Assembly (NCBI GenBank): GCA_014058105.1
Contig: JACGCM010000779.1
Coordinates: forward strand, 744,001 to 808,000
DNA: 64,000 nt
DNA from: Kingdonia uniflora
Lineage: Eukaryota > Streptophyta > Magnoliopsida > Ranunculales > Circaeasteraceae
Direction: 5' to 3'
A program made the position numbers and the translations under genes. Each line of letters begins with the position of its first letter. Position 1 is the stretch's first letter. The notes below the pieces were generated by a model. It made no database searches and was not told where the DNA came from. It was given only the letters and a program-made list of their open reading frames with translations. Shown here one piece after another: positions 21,648-32,130 of this stretch.

Positions 21648-21657
21648 TATTTTATAC
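21648..21657 (-). promoter_or_regulatory. TATA box for the antisense cassette of A
   Basis: TATAAAATAG on the minus strand, 66 bp before the small-ORF ATG. Equivalent boxes occur in B (CATAAATAG, 32065-32073), C (TATATAAATAG, 40903-40913) and D (TATAAATAG, minus 60091-60099), always 35-70 bp before the small ORF. Confidence 0.6.
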
Positions 21658-21822
21658 TACTATTAAGGGTATTTATTACCCCGTAATCACCACTCAAACT
21701 TAATTACCCACCTTAATTACCTCCCTCAGAACTACCACATTCATTAGTTAACCTTTTAACTCCCAAAACCTAACTACTTTTCTCAGCACGCGCCCTCTAC
21801 ACCAATTTTCGAGGCCCCTACT

Positions 21823-21835
21823 AGGAGGTGGTGAA
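21823..21835 (+). promoter_or_regulatory. Element A polypurine tract
   Basis: AGGAGGTGGTGAA immediately precedes the 3' LTR, the expected plus-strand primer site. Confidence 0.6.
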
Positions 21836-22597
21836 TGTAGTAGCCTACTTGCAGCCTTCTAGCTCCAGTCAAGCACTCAAAGGCTACATCGAAGTCTACC
21901 TAGTGATCCGAAACTCAGGAAGACGATAGCTATGTCTACGAAGCCTTCCGAGACAAATCAAACACTCGAAGGAGCCATCAAAGCCATCAACTGTAGGCAA
22001 AGATAGATGAGCAGCGCATGAACTACGTATCCAAACCAGAACTACTTTGACCATGGTCATAAATGGTCGAAGGGAAAAATGTTATGCGGCCAGCTCACTT
22101 GACAAAATAGTAGAGCACATCACTCGACAACTGCGGTACCAGATCTAACAACTGCAGTGTCAGAACCAGCAACTATAGTGTCAGGAACAACAACTATAGT
22201 ATCAAACTTAACAATTACAACGTCAGAACAACTCCGGGTACAAGTGAGTTGTCCCCGCAGGATACACATGTAACTTGACCTCCCATGGTGACTCAACCCT
22301 TCCTATGTTCTATAAATAGAAGGGAAGAGGAACTATGAAGGGGTTAGAAAAATCTCTCCCAACAGACCTTAAGAGTAAGACTTCGAATACCCTGTAACAA
22401 CCCAGTTCTCGATACTTTGACTACTCTACACATATAACATAACTCTTAAAAATCCTCACCAGAAGTCATGGAGTAACCCATTTTTGGCCTCCACGCAAGT
22501 GTATAATCTCTATAATATATACTTAAAATCCCCTGGTCAAAGATAAAACTCATAGTGTAAGAGTCAACTTCCCCCCTCGTGAACCTAGGCCCCTACA
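21836..22597 (+). repeat. Element A 3' LTR (762 bp)
   Basis: Starts TGTAGTAGCC, ends GGCCCCTACA, with a TATA box (ctataaatag) at about 22310. Alignment by eye with 11568-12350 shows many substitutions, so the insertion is not recent. Confidence 0.85.
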
Positions 22598-24050
22598 GAA
22601 ACTACCAAATCTACCTAAAACTATTTTGACAACTCGATAAAGCATTTCATACTTTCACCCTTTCAGTAATCTCACGGACCACACTTTCAGCCATACCAAA
22701 CACTCATGGTATTATTGGGATCTTCTCAAGCCTTTCAATCCCAATAGATGCTTCATCTATAACAAACTTATCACAGCAAAATTGATCACCATCACCGTTA
22801 GACCCAAGACGCTTCAACATTGAACCCATCTAATTCTCAACCCACGCTTTCCATCTAGCGAAGACATCAAGCTAATCCATTTTATTCTTCAAGAAATGTG
22901 CACCAAGCTATCGTGTGGAATCACCATTGAAAGCAGCAAAACCATGAAATCCCCCATTGGAACTAACTCTAGTCGGTTCCCATACATCATCGTATAAGTG
23001 GTTCGATCCCATATTCAAATTTCTTCTCTTTCTAGGAAACCCAACTTTCTTTTTCTTCACCAAGACAACATCTTCACAAAAGAACAAATCTATCGATTTT
23101 AACTTGTCAAGTATTCTCCTCGAGAACAATGTTTTCATCCCAATGCTCACATGATGAAGTTTCTCGTGCCATGCTCTAGAGTCTACCATCGAAGTAACAA
23201 CACCAATAATCTCATAATTAGCGTTACACGTCTCTAAGTATGCATCTTGTCTTTTGTTCTAAGCTAAAACAATAGCCTCCTTCATGATCTCAAAAGCATC
23301 ATCGGCGAAGGTGGCCAAAAGACCCAAGTCCGATAGTTGGCTTGAAAACATATTTTTAGCCATATAAGACACAAATTGCACCATGCCCAAACTTAACGAA
23401 TTATCATTCATTAATGAAATCCGAACATCTTCATTATCTACTATGTGATAACACTCATCATAGCTAGACAATTCGCTTTTACCTTACAAACACCATAAGA
23501 TAACCACCACTACTTATCCCGAGTACCATGAATCACATTACATAGATTATCCCGAATATCACAAGTCATATCTACCAAATTAATAGAAATAAGATTGGAT
23601 CCACAAGTCATATCCTTGAGAAAGTCACCGAACGTCTCATTACAGATCTTTTCTTCTTTGTCGATCTACAATCTTCCTTCTTATGACCAACTTTACCGCA
23701 ATTCTAACAAATATCTTGTTGATTGCAATTCCATGCCTTAATGCGCCTTTTGCTTCCAACCTCAATATGTGAAGTTCTCTTTCCTCTAACTTCAACATCC
23801 AAGTAATTACCCAATTTTAACAACGAAGCTCTAAGAGGTATTACACGAGAATCATCACCAAAGACTTCAACCACGTCGCTGAAAGTAACCTGCTTACGAG
23901 AATCTAAAATACTCGTAGCACACTTCTGAGAATTTAAATCACTCAAAGTTGATTCAAACATCTTTAATAGTTAGTCCATCATCTCTAACACGATACTCAC
24001 TTTAGGCAATTAGGAGAAATAGAACTTGAGAGTGTTGAACAAACTTTACC
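22598..24050 (-). pseudogene. Copia gag and 5' half of integrase, broken
   Basis: Minus-strand order: gag tail with WNCNQQDICxNCGKVGHKKEDC-like knuckle (about 23725-23650, CCHC residues visible across a stop), poorly conserved gag-pre-integrase sequence, then AWHEKLHHVSIGMKTL (about 23170), FCEDVVL, and YDDVWEPTRVSSNGGFHGFAAFNGDSTR (22990-22908), the copia integrase core with D in DDVW and DDST-like wording. It continues, shifted, through FLKNKMD.LDVFARWKAWVEN to the element A junction at 22597, and resumes at 11567. Stops and shifts are frequent. Confidence 0.75.
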
Positions 24051-24261
24051 AAGAACATCTTGATCTAAAAATTCCCACTCCAAACAATCCATATCGGCCG
24101 GCTTCGTCAAAATCCCTCCAAGAAGAAAATCATAATCCTCTACATATAGAAAATTCTTTTACTTGCATCTTCCAAATCCCAAAGTTCAATCCATTGAATT
24201 CATCGCTTTCTAATTTCTCCATATCGGCCATCGCTCTAATCACACAATCCCTAACCATGCT

Positions 24262-24567
24262 CTATTCTCTTTCGAATAAGCTCCATTCTCGTTCGAACGA
24301 CTTCGACCTATTTTCAGCTCTTCTTCAGCAACTCGAACAAAACTAGCTCGAGTCTTTAGGCTACATAGCCAGTTCAAACTCTAAGTAATTTAATCAGTTC
24401 GAACTTTATGGATACTTAACCAGCTCAAACTTCTGTCGATCATAACCAGTTTGAATCTGAACATTAAAGATCTTATTTTCAATCCGTTTCAATCCGACTT
24501 CAATCCTTAAATTGAAATTAATCGAACTAAAATGACCTCCAACATAATTCGAGTTCATACCTTAACA
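24262..24567 (-). repeat. Copia 5' LTR, truncated (about 306 bp)
   Basis: Homologous to 10146-10447 and ends on the plus strand ..CATACCTTAACA followed by the AGTAT duplication. The remaining approximately 450 bp of the LTR and the primer site are missing: sequence left of about 24262 is unrelated to the other LTR. Confidence 0.8.
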
Positions 24568-24572
24568 AGTAT
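24568..24572. repeat. Target-site duplication AGTAT, right copy
   Basis: Exact match to 9681-9685. Confidence 0.85.
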
Positions 24573-25860
24573 CACAACATATAATTCTCAAACATAATGT
24601 ATAATCAATTAAACATAGTTTAAACATATCATATCAAAGTTCGAAAAAAAACATAGCATATCAAAGTTCAAGCATAGCATATCAAACGTAGTTTAAACAT
24701 AGCATAATCAATTTTATGGGTAAGTGCGATGGCCTCTTTTTGTTTGGCGGGTACGTCTACTACGTGTGAGATAATCATCATAGGTACATTACACATTCAG
24801 CTGTGTCTAGTAGTTGATAGACATATCAGCTAGTCTCTTTCCTGTGGTATGGATAATATCTTGTGACTGGCCAACTGTTCCTCTAACTCCTCTGTACGTT
24901 CAACATATTGCCTCGACTCTTCACATATCGTATATCGCATTCTAATGGTTTGATGCCACAACTCATCCATAGTATATCTAGGTAGACACGAGTGTGGTAC
25001 CTGAAGGGCCAGGATCAATATCTATCTACGCTCTCCGCTGGTTCCCACCATATCCATGAACCATCCCATATCATGATCCTCTTTGGTCGCATCAGCACCA
25101 TAGTTTTCTACCTGAGAAGACATAACTAAAATTGAAGTAGGTGGCACCCGTAGATGGGGCCTAACTAGATCACGCCTGACCATCCATCTATTTTCGGCCC
25201 CCTTGACTAAAGTGTAACTAATATTGGAATTTGGATGAGCCAAAAGCCAATATGTATGTAATCCACGTCATCAATGAGATAATTATTTCTATCGTAGAAG
25301 TCCAGATCTTTATGTTTCTGATAGAACTCTCGATCGTACCATGGAAATTCTATAATCTCTTGGGGGGTCATAGGAAACACTATCATGCCCAGTGTTCTGA
25401 CGCATACACCGGTCTCCTAAATACCAAAGCGTACCATTCCCGTATGGGATTGAACCCAATGGAACCCTCTTCAAACTAAGTACTTTGGCATATCTTACAT
25501 CTGGATGGATTGATTGTTTAGACCTTACCCATGGTTGCCAATCAATGTTACTTATGTCCTTTTATTCTATTATTTCTCTGATCACAGTAAAATAATGATG
25601 GATTTTAGACCCCAAATTGTCCTTTTTATCTCTTCATGCACCCATACAGGGATAAACATGGTTGAAGATCGAAACCTTCACCAGATATATTATAACCTGA
25701 TAATACTTAAAGGACCAAAACACCGACATTGTATAGAAGCCTGTGACTAAATTCTTCCCCTTCCCATTCTTCAGAACTAAGACTTCATCTAGTCCTCTAT
25801 ACGAAGCCACCATAATCGGAGTACCCCAGTCGAACTTCGAAGAACCTATAATATGGTAGT
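24573..25860 (-). pseudogene. Degenerate sequence, possibly plant-mobile-domain-like
   Basis: Minus-strand pieces include HYFTVIREIIE.KDISNIDWQPW, KVLSLKRVPL, LWYLGDRCMRQ and, further on, KGAENRWMVRRDLVRPHLRV and a charged helical tail ESRQYVERTEELEEQLA. The order (Y..v...DI.W.PW, then VPL...V...dRv.RQFG-like) is reminiscent of the plant mobile domain/aminotransferase-like family that travels with Mutator-like transposons. Stops and frameshifts are frequent and similarity is weak. Short repeats of catagcatatcaaagttc lie at 24630-24710. It is the old context into which the copia inserted. Confidence 0.35.
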
Positions 25861-26598
25861 TGTAGGGGCCAAGTTTCATATGAAGGGAAACTGGCTCTTA
25901 TGCGATGGGGTTAATCTTCGATTAGGGGTCTGTAAGCATATAATTGCAATAATCAGAGATACTACTGAGATAATATACTTGCGTGGAGGCCTAGAATGGG
26001 TTACTACAAGAACTTCAATGAGGATTTTAAGGAGAAATAATATATATATATCAAGTTAGTTGAAGGATCGAGGAGTAGACTGTTACAGGGTATTCGAAGG
26101 TAATCATGTAGGGCTTTGCGGGAGAGATTTTATAACCACTTCATAGTGCCTCTTCCCTCCTATTTATAGGATATAGAAAGGGCGAAGTCACCATGGGAGG
26201 TCAAGTTACATGTATATCCTTTGGGGGCAACTGACTTGTACCCAGAGTCGATTCTGACAATATAGTTACTGGGTCTGATATTGTAGTTGTTGGTTCTGAT
26301 ACTGTAGCTGTTGGTTCTGGCACTGCAGTTGTCGAGTGGCTTATTTCTCAATTATATCTGGTGAGCTGGCTGTCTAACGTCTCTGACTTCGACCATGTAC
26401 GTTCAAGGATAAAGTATTTCTGGTACTGGTACTGAGTTCTGGCATTAGGTTTGATGACTCCTTCGAGTGTTCGATAACTTTCAGAAGTCTTCATGGACTT
26501 AGTTATTGTCTTGTTGGGCTTCGAGACTCTAGGTAGGCTTCGATGTAGCCTTCGAGTACTCGACTGGTGCTAGAAGGCTGCGACTAGGCTATAATACA
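25861..26598 (-). repeat. Element B 3' LTR
   Basis: On the plus strand it runs from TGTAGGGGCC to GGCTATAATACA, the reverse complement of TGT...CCCCTACA. It carries a TATA box (cctatttatagg, about 26157) and the 'ggttctg.ca.tgtagttgt' repeats seen in the other LTRs. Removing the CACTA-like insert would place it directly against the polypurine-like ctccccctctc at 31900 and the antisense cassette, as in element A. Confidence 0.75.
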
Positions 26599-27295
26599 AC
26601 AAAAATGAAAAATTACGACTCATAAAATTGATAAGACACCATGTCGCTAATTAATGACTATGTTGCCTTCGTTTTCCTATGCGTCCCCTCATTTTTTCAC
26701 AGGTCTTTCTTATTCCTTTTTAAGCTTCCCCGCAATTACCCTTTTCAATTGCTTATGCTTATTGCGCTCTACAAAGTTTTTACTTTTCACCGTCTTAGTA
26801 AATAAAATTAGGGATTCAAGCTAAGCTCAAGGACGATTTCACAAGAATTTCTTTTCAATTGCTTAAGAGAATGAGAGAAAGAGAGAGAAAAAAAAGGGGT
26901 GATGATGCAATAGAAATGCATATGAAGCAATCGATAAAAGTTGAATTTAATTGAGAAAAATCACAGATCGGTGGGTCTGATCCTAATTACATCTCATATG
27001 TGATTCATGGGTAATTGATTTTCTTTGATATTCCATTTCCCTATTTTTCAAGGTGAGTTCCCTATTGAAATCTATTATCTAAAGTTCTTAATATTATTTG
27101 AAATATGAATTTTGTGATAGATATTATCTTGTGTGATTGGCATTTATAGGTACGGAGCTCTCTTATAATGTTCAAATGATATTTTCCATGGTCTTCCTGA
27201 GTATGAAATGAGTAGCAGAACTTGATTTCCCATGGACTAATCTGCAAACTGCCTTTAAAATTATGAGTATGGGTTTTAGAGTACTAAATAGTTTT

Positions 27296-28910
27296 GGATA
27301 TTGCAGCTTGAGGGTTCAATGTTATTTTTTATGGAAGTTAGAAGGAGGTAGCAGCAGCTCAAATCATTTGAAATCTTCTAATCAGTAAGTTTAATCGAAA
27401 ACCCATCCTCAAATTTAACTTGAAAAATGTTTCATTTTCTATGCAAACAACTTCTAATTGTACGAACTAGAGTTCCTTTAACAACAACAAGACCCCATTT
27501 TTGGTTTCTTTAAACCCAATCTCTCAACCCAGTATCAGAATCAACAAATGTGAAATCACCCACTATTCCTTACCTTGTTAACTCATTTGGGTACTCATTA
27601 AAATCAGCTACTAAGGGTTCAAGGACGATCAAAATCAAATCTTTAAAAGAAGCAGATATTGTTGTTGAGTTGTTCAGAAAACATGGTTTCAGCGATGCCC
27701 AAATCACAGACTTTGTCACAAACGCCCTTCTCAACTTGTTATAGCCAACCCAGAACAAACCCTAAAACCAAAGTTTGCGTTCTTCAAATCTTTAGGGATG
27801 TCAAATTCCGAGCTTGCAACGATGATTTCTAGGTACCCTTCACTCCTATTAAGGGGGACCTGGAAAACTAAATAATCCCATCTTGTCATTTCATAAAAAC
27901 CTTTGTGCACATAGACGAAAAACTCGTCACTATGCTCAAGAGGAATCCCCATCTATTTTTGTACAATGTAGAGCAAGTTATGAGTCCAAACATCTCGATG
28001 TTGCGAACCTATGGTATACCTGAACCCAATATATAAATGTTAATCAGTTGTCAGCCATTCTCACTGATGCAAAAACCTGCCAGGTTGGAGGTGGCCATTT
28101 TGAAGGCTAAAAATTTGGGCTTCAATCCTAAAACTAAAGGATTCATAAGATATATAGAAATGCTGACACTAAGTGAATAAATATGGGACAAGAAAATGGT
28201 AGCTTATAATAATTTTGGTTTGTCTGAGGGAAAATTTTTCTTAGCCTTCAAACTTTAACCCATGTTTGTATAATCTTTCGAGAACAAGATCAAGAAATTG
28301 ATGGATTTCTCTGTGAAAAATTTTGGATGGAGTGCTTCTGTGGGTTAAAAATACTCCTATCTTATAATTCTTAGTCTAGAGGGGAGGATTATTCCCAGGT
28401 ACTCAGTTCTTCAAATTCTCTTTTCAAAGGGTATTCTGCTTAAGAAAGATGTAAATATCCACTCAGAGCTACATCAGAACGGGAAGGTATTCTTGACTAA
28501 GTTTGTGACGAAGTATCAAGACAAGATTCCTAAACTTATGGGTACATAACAAGGTTGGATTATATTCACAGGCTTTCATAATGAGTCCAAAGATGCAAGT
28601 GAATAAATGTGTCTAATGTGGATCGTGCCTAGCTCAGTTGATTAGGATGTTATCCGGGCTCAATTTAGATATCTCAGGTGGTGTAGCTATGTGAACTTCT
28701 TACGTCTTTAGAACTCAAAAGCAAGAATCCCAATCCGTTGTGCTGGGATAATCACCAATAGCAGGTTACATTTATGTTCTATGAGAGTTAGCTTTCAATG
28801 TATGTAGTACTTTTAATCCCTCTGCTAATTTTTTTTTGTATGATAATAACCTCTGTTGTGATTCTCTGATTCATTAAAAAAAAGAAAAAAAAAAGGACAT
28901 TGCAGCTTGA
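27296..28910 (+). mobile_element. LINE-type retroposed mTERF cDNA with TSD and poly(A)
   Basis: The 16-bp sequences GGATATTGCAGCTTGA (27296-27311) and GGACATTGCAGCTTGA (28895-28910) differ at one base and flank a unit with a coding region and a terminal poly(A) (28876-28894, one G). Direct repeat, full CDS, no introns and poly(A) together are the hallmarks of mRNA retroposition by a LINE machinery. The 115 nt before the ATG and 325 nt after the stop would be the parental UTRs. Confidence 0.75.
27427..28549 (+). pseudogene. mTERF (mitochondrial transcription termination factor-like) processed pseudogene
   Basis: Begins MFHFLCKQLL at 27427, typical of the plant organelle-targeted mTERF subfamily. 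Frame 1 continues past a stop near 27508 to YLVNSFGYSLKSA and VVELFRKHGFSDAQITDFVTN, then shifts near 27735 to ANPEQTLKPKFAFFKSLGMS, ISRYPSLLLRG, later DEKLVTMLKRNPHLFLYNVE, MLRTYGIPEPNI, AKNLGFNPKTKGF, and ends KGILLKKDVNIH and FVTKYQDKIPKLMG at stop 28547-28549. All expected mTERF repeats are present in order, spread over about eight frame changes or stops, so the full-length gene has decayed. The family binds organelle DNA/RNA and affects expression there; this copy cannot act as protein. Confidence 0.85.
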
Positions 28911-31560
28911 ATAATCCAGAACTTTTCAATAATGGCTTGAACGATATAACCTTAATGAATACATATAAATTTACTTAATGATATCAATCTTATCAGAGTT
29001 TTGAGATGGGAGTATAAGCTTTACAATAACAGTTTGTCTAGAGCATTCGCTTTATCTTGGCTAACATGCCTTTGGTTGCATATGTAAATCACTTCAACTC
29101 CAAAATTTTAGCTCCAATATGTTAGTATTACTTTATCCAGTATTTGCTAATTTGTGTTTATTTGAAATCTCGACTTTCCAGAGTGCCGTGGAAGTTGGGA
29201 TTTGTGTTCCATCTTTTTGGAGCAAAAACTAATAAATGTTTGCTTGGTATAATCTAACTTGATATAATTGACTTATTTTTATTTGTTTTGGTGTAATTCT
29301 TTGACGTTTACTTGAAATATCGACATTCCAAGGTGCTTGAAGGAGTTGGGAGGTATTGTTTTTTTTATCACTGAGGTGTATGTATTGTCAAGTATTTACT
29401 TGATTGCTTGGTATGTTTAGATCTCAACTTCGGTTCTTTGGATTATTTAATATTTTTATTCTTGGTTAGTGTACGTTTTAACGGGCATTTCTATTTTGTG
29501 TAATTGTTTGATGTTTCCTTTGAATTTTGTCATCCGGAACAGTAAGAAAGTTGTTTTTTGAAGAAAGCTTTGGAATTGATGGTAGAACTGGTTGGACCAT
29601 AGTTGTACAGTTGCTATAAATGCAGAAACCGTGTTTCTTATCACGGCAATATTATTTTTAAAGCTTTTTAGGTATTCCTTCGACTATTTTGTCCAAATTT
29701 AATTTAACTGTTGCATTCTATGATTTGAATGAAATAGGATGCCTCTTAGTTTGAGTACAAATATAGATTGATCATGTAGTTTTAATTTGAGGGTTAAAAT
29801 GAAACTGTCATGAATTTAAAGTACCATTCTGTTTGTCTAAATTAGGTGTGTCCTCTACAAAAGGAATCTTTGTTATCATCTAGATGGTGTAATCTAGTAT
29901 ATTTTTTCAAGGTCTAGTGTGTGGAAATTTAAATATCTTGGTTTACCCCTTAGAAATTTCTTCCCTCAATTTGTGGAAACTGTAAAAGGAAATTATTGAG
30001 AGAGAAATTTTTTTGGAAGAATCTAGATTGGGAGGGGAGTACATAAACTTGGGATAGCAAGAGAAACTAGAAACCTAACTTTCTAAGAAAAAATGAGGAT
30101 GAATTTTTTTTCGTTCCGCAATAGTAAATTCTTGGATCCTATTAGTTCATCAAAATATCAGCTGAATGTTTTCTGAATATGTTGTGCATGCGAGTATGGA
30201 TGAGTTCATGGAAAAATAAATTCTAATTTTATTCGTGATGTGTGCAGTATGCAGGGGATAATCGTGAAATAGAAGAGCTATGGTCGAGAATCTTCGAGTG
30301 GCTTTGCCTCTCTTTTTGAAGCCAATACTCAGGCATCTATTAATAATGCATAGTTTCTACCTAGAAAATATAAGTCTTTCATGCCGTTTATACATGATAC
30401 ACTAAATTACTAATTTACATACAAGCGCACCCAACTTTCACATGCATCTGTTTATTCCTGGCAAAAGGATTAAAAGATTAACGTTGTTTTAGGCAATCAC
30501 CAAATTTTGATTGCTTTTGAACATTGCCTTTTGTGCAATGACATTTGCAAAACTAATGCAGATTTTTACTCATCCAATTGATTGGCAAAAAATAACTATC
30601 TTGGGGGATGATTTTAGTAGCTTTGATTTTTCATCCTTTAACTCCAGAAAATAAAGAATAACTACTCGTCGGTATCACCATGTGCACAATCAAGAAGTTT
30701 TCTAAGTGGCTTCATTTTGCCCAATCTTTAAATACTTCCAAATATTTGGGGCAGAGTTTATTATCAAATGAATATGGCAAATGACTTATTAGTTGTTATA
30801 GCTCTAACAAGTATGCTCCAAGTAATGGCAGTCAGAAGAAGTCCACGAACCAAGGCATCATCCAGTAACCACACAACATCATATAATCGGTTACATGATC
30901 AAAGACTGTTGAGGGATATCTTATTAGAGATGATATCAGGTCTTATTCCATTTCCCTCAATTTGGGTTTCATTGCTTATCATAGGCAGAAGAATAAACTA
31001 GTAGTTGATTCACATTTTTGCTTATATGTAATAGCACTTGTCCCAAATGCTTTCCACTAACTTGACTAGTTGACTCCCTACAAACCTTAATAATTGAAGC
31101 CTCACTTTGCCGAATTTCATTTAAATAAGTTTTATTTAACTTAATTTACATTTTCTTTGTACGGTTCCTTATTTTTGGTTCTGTGCTTATCTCAAGTAAT
31201 CCATTCATGGTGAGGAAGAATTACTAATATTCCAAGAGTGACTGAAATGCCAAGAGTTCAAAGGATTTTCGAGTTGGCACCAAACCTTATTTGAGAAAGG
31301 GCACGCAAAGAACAAGTACTCTCCATTTTTAATGAGAAACAAGTTGTTCGAAAATACTTTTGTTAGTTAGATTGTAGTGAATGTCAGATTATGGTGAAGG
31401 GATAGAGAAAGTTATCTTTATTAATGATTCCAAATTTATGTAATCTTACAACATTTTTTTGTGAATAATGATACCTTATAGTTTTTGATTTATTATATTT
31501 TTATTTCTTTGTTGTTGTTATTTTTTGTTCCTATATTCCAAAAAATGAATTTTTATTTTA
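28911..31560. other. AT-rich sequence inside the CACTA-like insert
   Basis: I see no supported gene, RNA or repeat. The frames at 29456-29644 (minus) and 30768-31001 (plus) show no family resemblance or codon signal. Confidence 0.4.
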
Positions 31561-31901
31561 TTTTTTCCAGTAAATTGCAGTTGTTTTTGCCGTCGTTTTG
31601 TTTGCCCAAGATAGCGGGAAAAAAATGACATGTCCTAATAGTCGTATTTAAACGACACGTTCTAATAGTCGTATTTTACTAGTAAATACTTTATTTGACT
31701 AGGGAAAAAATGGCCGCTTATTGTTGTAGCAAATTAGCGACGAGTTTGTGTAGTCGCGTCAGCCTTGAAAAGCGACGGCTAGTGGTACTGTTAAAAAATG
31801 TGGCTAACCAACAGCGACGGGCAAAGCGATGGCAATTGCTCTCGTTTTTATGTAAAAGCGATGGACTACTGCCTTCATTTTTTAACCTTTTTGTTGTAGC
31901 T

Positions 31902-31920
31902 CCCCCTCTCAGTAGGGGAC
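31902..31920 (-). promoter_or_regulatory. Element B polypurine-tract region
   Basis: Plus-strand ccccctctcagtagggg corresponds to the reverse complement of the tract that precedes the 3' LTR of element A (ccccta.taggagg). It is now separated from its LTR by the CACTA-like insert. Confidence 0.5.
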
Positions 31921-32064
31921 TCAAAAATTTGTGTAGATGGCACGTGCTGAGAAAACGGTTGGGCATGGGAAGTTGGAGTGTTGAATGGTTGAACGTGGCC
32001 AATTCCGAGGGGAGTAATTAAGAGAGGAATTGATTAAGAGGTAATTAATGACCCTTAATCCCTG

Positions 32065-32073
32065 CATAAATAG
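32065..32073 (+). promoter_or_regulatory. TATA box for the antisense cassette of B
   Basis: CATAAATAG 58 bp before the small-ORF ATG at 32131, in the same relative place as in A, C and D. Confidence 0.5.
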
Positions 32074-32130
32074 GGGGTGTGAGGGGAAGCTACAGGCTAT
32101 CTCCATCTTCTACTTTGCAAAACCGAGACC

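Larger units (their letters stand above)
11568..22597 (+). mobile_element. Element A: Tat/Ogre-like Ty3/gypsy retrotransposon
   Basis: Two TGTAGTAGCC-starting LTRs of about 780 and 762 bp (roughly 85% alike by eye) enclose PBS, gag, protease, a reverse-transcriptase stump, integrase, a 194-bp tandem-repeat region and, on the opposite strand, an accessory gene cassette (17590-21657). The order gag-PR-RT-(RH)-INT and the long 3' region with tandem repeats and antisense ORFs fit the Tat/Ogre branch of Ty3/gypsy. It sits inside the copia integrase. No clean 5-bp target duplication is visible (AAAAT on the left, GAAAC on the right). Confidence 0.85.
9686..24567 (-). mobile_element. Ty1/copia retrotransposon, interrupted by element A
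   Basis: Minus-oriented element bounded by TG..CA LTR ends and a perfect AGTAT duplication. Reading on the minus strand: 5' LTR remnant (24567-24262), gag with a CCHC-like knuckle (about 24050-23650), GAG-pre-integrase and integrase (23189-22598), then element A, then the end of integrase and the start of RT (11567 to about 10850), then a noncoding 3' part, polypurine tract and 3' LTR (10447-9686). Without element A the copia is only about 3.9 kb, so most of RT and all RNase H are deleted. Confidence 0.85.
26592..31901. mobile_element. CACTA-like DNA transposon, degenerate, about 5.3 kb
   Basis: Left end TAATACAACAAAAATG (26592-) and right end, reversed, AGCTACAACAAAAAGG (from 31901) resemble CACTACAACAAAAA termini of plant CACTA elements, each with two changes in the first bases. 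Both ends carry subterminal GTCGCTAAT/GCGACG motifs (26653-; 31733-31860), also typical. No CACTA transposase (TnpD/TnpA) is recognisable, so it would be non-autonomous. It holds an mTERF retrocopy. The exact ends and 3-bp target duplication could not be confirmed. Confidence 0.45.

Noticed and set aside
28620..28894. tRNA-derived SINE (A-box-like tagctcagttga near 28630 followed by poly(A))
   Set aside because: No B box could be found and the poly(A) plus 16-bp duplication are explained better by the mTERF retrocopy that ends at the same place.
30768..31001. 77-codon plus-strand frame
   Set aside because: No domain, no homologue among the window's repeats, and AT-rich composition; most likely chance.
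31695..32021. Overlapping frames of about 100 codons on both strands (31695-32021 +, 31718-32002 -)
   Set aside because: They span the CACTA-like end and the polypurine region; the sequence is explained by repeats and neither frame has family resemblance.
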